This document shows, piece after piece, positions 5,541-9,104 of a stretch of 9,104 nucleotides of DNA. The stretch is from Candidatus Pacearchaeota archaeon (GTDB lineage Archaea; Nanoarchaeota; Nanoarchaeia; Pacearchaeales; GW2011-AR1). Position 1 is the first letter of the stretch; each line of letters opens with the position of its first letter. The translations under genes were made by a program, and so were the position numbers. Under the pieces are notes generated by a model. The model searched no databases, was not told the DNA's origin, and saw only the letters and a program-made list of their open reading frames with translations. Location of the stretch: NCBI GenBank assembly GCA_002690445.1, contig NZER01000403.1, forward strand, positions 1-9,104. The letters run 5' to 3'.

Positions 5541-6898
5541 TTAATCGGTACCTCACGGTCTGTCTTATTTATTCTCTTCCCAAACGATTTTTTGTCTTTT
5601 GTTGTTTGGGTAGGGTCGTTCTTATTTCCTTTTACTTTCTTATCTTTCCTTTGTGTAGGTCTTGGTTTCTGTATTCCTGATGAGTCTTGCTGTTGTCCGT
5701 TAAGTAGTTCTGCCTTTTCTTCAGGGGTTGGTAACGTTTCACGGAATTTAGGCGACAAAAGGTCGTTTGCCTTTTGAGGTGTTAGAATACCGTCTGTTAC
5801 TAATCCTCTCAACATATCTATCTCAATTTCTCTTTCCCTTTCTTCAGCTTGTGACCAAACAAGTTTATCTTCCTCTGTTCCCATTCCTTGCCCAACTAAG
5901 ATTTTATCTTCAAACTCATTTTTTAGTTCTCGCTGTAACGCCTTTACATGCCGACCAAATGAACGAAGTTGAACTTCCGAATCAGCTTTACCTGCCCCCG
6001 CCCTCCCTAGTAATACTGGAGGAACTTGCCCACCAGTGATAATTTGTTGTTCCACGTGATCTATTGGCGTTTTAATGTCCATCCCCTTAGCATTAAAATC
6101 TAGAACACTTAGTTCAACAAGGTGTGATGTTGTGATTTCACTCTCTGCACTTAAATCTCGCAAAGTGTTACTTATACTGTCAACAACAGCAGAATTGGCT
6201 GGGAAGCTATCATTTCCAACTTTTGCCCATATTAAAGGTGCTACATACTTGAAAACTACCTTTTTCAAGTTACTTTCCATATCTAACTTAATATTGATTG
6301 AATCCACTAAAGGTTTAACGATACTTAACCCATATTTCTCTGAACCGAGAACATTATGCTTAAAATGGGATATTGAATCAATGGATCCGACTCTTTTCTT
6401 ATATTTTAAATTCTCTAACTTACTTCCTGTACTTCCCCAAAGAACGAGTTTCTTATCACCTATTATCTGAGAATAACCAGTAATGTCTCCCGTAGGTTTC
6501 CTGTAAACATTCATATAAATTGGGTCTAACAACTTCAATTGTTCAATTTCGTCCCCTTTCTTGATGACTTCAACATATCCATTCCCGTAAAGAACCATGG
6601 ATTTAGCCATTCGGTGAAAAAATTGCATTAAGTTAACTTTATCCGCCCATTTGTCCAATTTATCAGAAGATGGCCCTTCAAAGAAAAATTCTTGGACTGC
6701 TTGGTCGCTTTGAACGTCAATTATTGCAGTTATCAAAGGAACACGATTATATGCCTCATTATAAATTTTAAATTTAGATTCCCTATTATTATGGTCATCT
6801 TCACCTGTCATAACGAAAGATTTAGATCCACCTTTCTTAACTAATGCCTTACCAGCTTCTAGAACACGAGATTTTCTAAATCTTTCAAATAGAGCCAT
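5537..6898 (-). CDS. Portal protein
   Basis: This 453-aa protein is the likely dodecameric ring at the packaging vertex. Portal-type segments seen in order: LITAIIDVQSDQAVQEFF near 55-73, MAKSMVLYGNGYVEVIKKG at 97-115, LKLLDPIYMNVYRK at 121-134, HFKHNVLGSEKYGLSIVKPLVDSIN at 178-202 and QVPPVLLGRAG at 291-301. A long helix-rich stretch with LRSFGRHVKALQRELKNEF follows. The final 50 residues are Lys/Gln-rich and probably disordered. This matches the HK97/SPP1-type portal layout, and the length is normal. ATG 6898 has only a GTGAT 2 bases before it, a weaker SD than its neighbours have. It follows terminase after 32 bases, and an 18-bp repeat with a TTTTAAAT core lies about 27 bases upstream of the start. 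Confidence 0.9.
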   Translation of the reverse strand: MALFERFRKSRVLEAGKALVKKGGSKSFVMTGEDDHNNRESKFKIYNEAYNRVPLITAIIDVQSDQAVQEFFFEGPSSDKLDKWADKVNLMQFFHRMAKSMVLYGNGYVEVIKKGDEIEQLKLLDPIYMNVYRKPTGDITGYSQIIGDKKLVLWGSTGSKLENLKYKKRVGSIDSISHFKHNVLGSEKYGLSIVKPLVDSINIKLDMESNLKKVVFKYVAPLIWAKVGNDSFPANSAVVDSISNTLRDLSAESEITTSHLVELSVLDFNAKGMDIKTPIDHVEQQIITGGQVPPVLLGRAGAGKADSEVQLRSFGRHVKALQRELKNEFEDKILVGQGMGTEEDKLVWSQAEEREREIEIDMLRGLVTDGILTPQKANDLLSPKFRETLPTPEEKAELLNGQQQDSSGIQKPRPTQRKDKKVKGNKNDPTQTTKDKKSFGKRINKTDREVPIK

Positions 6899-6919
6899 AT
6901 ATCACTACTATATTGTTAA

Positions 6920-6937
6920 TCATTTAAAACCTATTTG
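6920..6937 (-). repeat. 18-bp direct repeat, copy 2
   Basis: Identical to 431-448 in the same orientation, again spanning a TAG stop codon, here that of terminase. Its TTTAAA core is centred about 27 bases before the portal ATG. That spacing would fit an archaeal TATA box of a nearly leaderless transcript, if the host is archaeal. This promoter idea is inference. Confidence 0.9.
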
Positions 6938-8415
6938 GTTTTGGAAATGAGAAACGGGTTATTTCTTCTTCTTTCTGTACCTTTGATGGCAGAAAATACG
7001 CCCATTGTAATGTTCCGTGCAATGTAATTTGCAAGACCTAACGAAATTACCATATCGTCATGTTTACCTGTACCTTGAAATTGCACAGTTTTACTCCTCA
7101 TGTTGAATATTATCCCAAATTTAGACAATTCATCAATCAAATGGTTAACCATAGTCAATGTAAGTGCATCATTCCTGTCATAAGGGATAACAAAACCAGT
7201 TTTCTCAAATTGGTCACGTAAAGCCTTAATTACATCTTCTTTTGACTTATTTGAGCTAGAAAACTTAAATCCGTCAATTGGAACGCCTTCTGCCTTCAAA
7301 TCGTAGATAAATACCTTCCCAAAGGTGTTTTCGTCCCCTAATGCCTTAGTTATCTGGAATCTGTTAGCTAATTCAATGATTTTCTGCTTTTGTAACGTAT
7401 AATCTAACCCTTTTGACCTATCTATGTAAACAATCTTTAATTTTTTACTACTTATGTGCTTTTCCAAAATGGTAATTACAGTATAGTCCGAACCTGCATT
7501 GGCTGACATAGCAAAATCAACACCCATAAAGTATTGATGATTATTTTTCGGTAAATCATAGAAAGATTCATTCTGGTCAATACACGCTTCTATCATAGAT
7601 GTTGGAAAAAGTTTATCTTCAGTTGAAACTGGTTTCAGAAGAAACTCCTGTGACCAAGTCATGTTATTGTATGTCTCAAGTGTCTTACTTGTCTTTTTGT
7701 CCAAAATGTGAACTGCACCGTCCCGATGGTCAACTACTGTGTCTGGGTATCTCCTTTCAAATAATGGGCCTTTATCACCTTCAGCTGGATAACGGTCAAA
7801 ATAGATTGAAGAAAACCCGGGGTCTCTCTCAACTTCATGTAAAAGGTCAAGTTCCGATTTTGGGGTACCAACACCTACAAAGAAACCTCTCTTTGCCCGA
7901 ATAGTAGGGAGAACAGCCTTACGTAGAATTTCGTGGTCTTGGTACTCTCCCATCTCGTCACAGCCTAAGCCGTCAACATGTAAACCTCTTACGTTATCGT
8001 TGTATGCTTTACTCAGTATCCTTGAATGATTTGCAAATTCAAGTTCAGTCCTTGACCACGCCTGTGATCGGTTCGAGGGTATCATGGTTTTAAGAATTGG
8101 CGTGGTCAGAACCGTAATCCTGATGTCTTTCAAAACTTCAATAGCTTGTGGTAAAGTCTTACTTATTATTAAGTATTGTGTAGTTGGATTGATTAACGCT
8201 TTCCAAAGGAAGTAATGAACAAACAACTGGCGAGTTTTCCCAGATGAACGGAATGCCATGAATGTCACTCTATGTTTATCTTCAATAAGTTTCAACCATT
8301 CCTTCTGAAATTTTGTTAATTTCCACCCAGTCCCTTCATATATAATCTCTTCTATAAAGTAAACGGGATCTGTTTTTAGCTTCTTTGCGTCTATCTTTCT
8401 CTTCTTTCGTTTCAT
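6931..8415 (-). CDS. Terminase large subunit (ATPase and nuclease)
   Basis: This 494-aa protein is the DNA-packaging motor. ATPase part: an adenine-contact type segment LTKFQKEWL at 33-41, Walker A AFRSSGKT at 54-61, Walker B ending in D153-E154 within GLGCDEMGE, and a coupling motif GVGTPKS at 181-187. Nuclease part (RNase H-like): D300 in YFMGVDFAMS, D361-E362 in ALGDENTF, and D453-D454 in KHDDMVISLGLA. The phrase NVRGLHVDG just before Walker B and the LLHE after the GTP motif are features I associate with terminases from metagenomic, partly archaeal, tailed viruses; that is memory, not a search. ATG 8415 has GAGGT about 5 bases upstream and is required, because the next Met is inside Walker A. 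The first 80 bases overlap a zinc-finger microprotein gene in another frame. Confidence 0.95.
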   Translation of the reverse strand: MKRKKRKIDAKKLKTDPVYFIEEIIYEGTGWKLTKFQKEWLKLIEDKHRVTFMAFRSSGKTRQLFVHYFLWKALINPTTQYLIISKTLPQAIEVLKDIRITVLTTPILKTMIPSNRSQAWSRTELEFANHSRILSKAYNDNVRGLHVDGLGCDEMGEYQDHEILRKAVLPTIRAKRGFFVGVGTPKSELDLLHEVERDPGFSSIYFDRYPAEGDKGPLFERRYPDTVVDHRDGAVHILDKKTSKTLETYNNMTWSQEFLLKPVSTEDKLFPTSMIEACIDQNESFYDLPKNNHQYFMGVDFAMSANAGSDYTVITILEKHISSKKLKIVYIDRSKGLDYTLQKQKIIELANRFQITKALGDENTFGKVFIYDLKAEGVPIDGFKFSSSNKSKEDVIKALRDQFEKTGFVIPYDRNDALTLTMVNHLIDELSKFGIIFNMRSKTVQFQGTGKHDDMVISLGLANYIARNITMGVFSAIKGTERRRNNPFLISKTK

Positions 8416-8506
8416 TTGACCTCAGATGCAATATACATAAATCATCTAGTATTCTTTCGTAATTGCATCGCTTCCCGTCTTTTTTGATTTTTTTGCACTT
8501 TGTCAT
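8336..8506 (-). CDS. CCCH zinc-finger microprotein, second of two paralogues
   Basis: This is 56 aa from ATG 8506. Motif: C4-x9-C14-x9-C24-x2-H27, with the phrase KKDGKRC in the first loop, followed by a strongly basic and acidic helix (KEEKDRRKEAKNRSRLLYRR). The pattern resembles small GKxC-type CCCH zinc proteins often found in phages. A GTG at 8536 with GGGAGG upstream could start a 66-aa form, but alignment with the neighbouring paralogue puts Cys4 at the same place when ATG 8506 is used. The gene overlaps its paralogue by 65 bases and terminase by 80 bases. The basic tail suggests nucleic-acid binding; the exact role is unknown, and a terminase-accessory role is only suggested by position. 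Confidence 0.68.
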   Translation of the reverse strand: MTKCKKIKKDGKRCNYERILDDLCILHLRSNETKEEKDRRKEAKNRSRLLYRRDYI

Positions 8507-8609
8507 TTTCCCTTTTAATATGGAGGTGAGTAGCACAGTGTCCCTCCCATACTGCGTCTAATTTACATCTTCTCTTCCCGCCTTTAACGGAATGTTTACA
8601 TCTGCCCAT
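8442..8609 (-). CDS. CCCH zinc-finger microprotein, first of two paralogues
   Basis: This is a 55-aa ORF found by reading the minus strand: MGRCKHSVKGGKRRCKLDAV, then WEGHCATHLHIKREN and a basic tail ending QLRKNTR. Motif: C4-x10-C15-x9-C25-x2-H28, the same as in the next gene, with shared CK, GKR and C-x2-HL positions. The tail is again highly basic and helical. An in-frame stop lies six codons upstream of ATG 8609, so no other ATG, GTG or TTG start is available. No clear SD precedes it, which lowers confidence in efficient translation. The similarity to the adjacent gene in a different reading frame is the main evidence that it is real. Confidence 0.62.
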   Translation of the reverse strand: MGRCKHSVKGGKRRCKLDAVWEGHCATHLHIKRENDKVQKNQKRREAMQLRKNTR

Positions 8610-8652
8610 TTTAACAGTAGTTAATTATATCTGTTGATTTTAGTCGTAAATG

Positions 8653-8817
8653 TTACTGCCCATTTGGACACTTAGGTCTTTCTGAACAATGGAAATATAA
8701 ACAATCATCACTACATCCTCTCTCTAACCAGATGTTACATTCTTTACAGTAATGAGCATCCCACTTTTCATTGTACTCAATCTCTTGACCACATTCATGT
8801 AAATCACCTTGCATCAT
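8653..8817 (-). CDS. Cysteine-rich small protein, probable zinc binder, 54 aa
   Basis: The protein has seven Cys in 54 residues: C9, C24-x2-C27, C35-x3-C39, C44 and C50, with the sequence YCKECNIWLERGC and a final RPKCPNG. Similar short C-x2-C, W-L-E and C-x-x-x-C proteins occur in many phages, by memory, without known function. The frame could begin at TTG 8847, but ATG 8817 is preferred. It lies one base after the stop of the upstream 37-aa ORF (TAAAATG), which suggests coupled translation, and all the Cys lie after it. No strong SD is present. The rightmost part of the window is a cluster of such small zinc-type genes. Confidence 0.65.
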   Translation of the reverse strand: MMQGDLHECGQEIEYNEKWDAHYCKECNIWLERGCSDDCLYFHCSERPKCPNGQ

Positions 8818-8818
8818 T

Positions 8819-8932
8819 TTAATCAGACTCTGGTGGGTCTGTATCAACTACTCTCGGGGCATCTTTGCGATACCCTTTCCTTATCCTCTCTGATTCTCCA
8901 AGATGTAGCCAAAATTTATCCCATAGTTTCAT
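8819..8932 (-). CDS. Hypothetical small protein, 37 aa
   Basis: This short ORF begins MKLWDKFWLHLGESERIR and ends in an acidic tail, VVDTDPPESD. ATG 8932 has a good SD (AGAGGTAA) 5 bases upstream. The N-terminal 12 residues form an amphipathic aromatic helix; the rest is charged. Its stop is one base from the next start. The SD, tight packing and coupling support it as a gene, but length and the lack of homology evidence limit confidence. No function can be suggested. Confidence 0.5.
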   Translation of the reverse strand: MKLWDKFWLHLGESERIRKGYRKDAPRVVDTDPPESD

Positions 8933-9001
8933 TTTATTTACCTCTTGTCATTCTGGGCGGTTGAATTTAGCTTTAAATTACCTACCTTTTTGATGTTAGT
9001 G

Positions 9002-9091
9002 TCAAAAGGCTCTGTACTCTACTCCTTGCATGTTCTTACTCTTCCTGAAATCTAGAGGAAGATTCTCCCTCGTGTCTATTACTATTTTCAT
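9002..9091 (-). CDS. Short ORF resembling an ERCC4-nuclease N-terminus, possibly frameshifted
   Basis: ATG 9091 follows a very strong SD (GGTGGAGGT, 4 bases before the ATG). The 29-residue product begins MKIVIDTRENLPLDF, which is like the first strand and DTRE motif of ERCC4-type nucleases (IVDTREqxP). It then stops at TGA 9002 in TTT TGA C. If the ribosome shifts +1 there, the frame continues as FDTNIKKVGNLKLN to a TAA at 8938, giving 50 aa and ending on the SD of the next gene. Even so, the rest of an ERCC4 domain (the ERK region) is absent. It may therefore be a decayed nuclease, a sequencing indel in a T4 run, or an unrelated small protein. Seen: SD, DTRE and the shift site; function is unproven. 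Confidence 0.4.
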   Translation of the reverse strand: MKIVIDTRENLPLDFRKSKNMQGVEYRAF

Positions 9092-9104
9092 CTATACCTC
9101 CACC

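Noticed and set aside
5418..6470. Several plus-strand ORFs opposite portal and HNH
   Set aside because: They are antisense to strongly supported genes, have Leu/Phe/Ser-rich products typical of antisense reading, and show no convincing ribosome sites or motifs.
8506..8536. GTG start giving a 66-aa form of the second zinc microprotein
   Set aside because: GGGAGG upstream is tempting, but paralogue alignment puts the first Cys at position 4 only with ATG 8506. It is kept as a lesser possibility.
8742..8804. Out-of-frame short ORF with GGTGAT SD inside the Cys-rich gene
   Set aside because: It has only about 24 codons, no motif, and lies entirely within a frame with a clear seven-cysteine pattern.
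1..9104. CRISPR array, tRNA, integrase or attachment site
   Set aside because: I looked for regularly spaced repeats, tRNA cloverleaf ends and recombinase motifs and saw none. The only long exact repeat found is the 18-bp pair.

Overview
The window looks like the head-assembly (late) region of a tailed double-stranded DNA virus (Caudoviricetes-type). It is AT-rich, compact and coded entirely on the minus strand, so it reads from the right edge to the left edge. No rRNA, tRNA, metabolic or clearly cellular gene is present, and no stretch over 300 bases lacks a gene. The host cannot be fixed from sequence. Most genes have Shine-Dalgarno (SD) sites of the GGAGG, GAGGT or GGTGAT type, which suit bacteria and many archaea. 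The terminase motif context and a hairpin-free U-tract are compatible with an archaeal virus but do not prove it.

Right part (about 8330-9104): a run of very small genes. First comes a 29-codon ORF with a strong SD and a start resembling ERCC4-type nucleases, stopping at a possible +1 shift site. A 37-aa ORF follows, then a seven-cysteine protein coupled to it. Last are two overlapping paralogous CCCH zinc-finger microproteins that run into the terminase gene. They occupy the place where a small terminase subunit is often found.

Centre (about 2384-8415): terminase large subunit, portal, an HNH endonuclease, two small proteins of unknown function (one with a CxxC), a prohead protease fused in frame to a scaffold-like domain, a DUF2190-like decoration protein and an HK97-fold major capsid protein. 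Genes overlap by ATGA or are separated by a few bases, with each SD often lying in the end of the previous gene, so the set reads as one translationally coupled operon. The scaffold-like part appears to have its own ribosome site and start inside the protease gene.

Left part (1-2308): a second HNH endonuclease with NUMOD3-like repeats, a Gly/Thr/Ala-rich fibre-like structural protein, an unknown 112-aa protein, and the start of another probable virion protein cut by the window edge. An oligo-U tract, two AT-rich hairpins and an 18-bp direct repeat at two gene ends are the main noncoding signals.

The most notable points are the nested scaffold start with an A8 tract at the domain boundary, the duplicated overlapping zinc microproteins before the terminase, the 18-bp repeat spanning the stop codons of two distant genes, and two unrelated HNH endonucleases in one head module.
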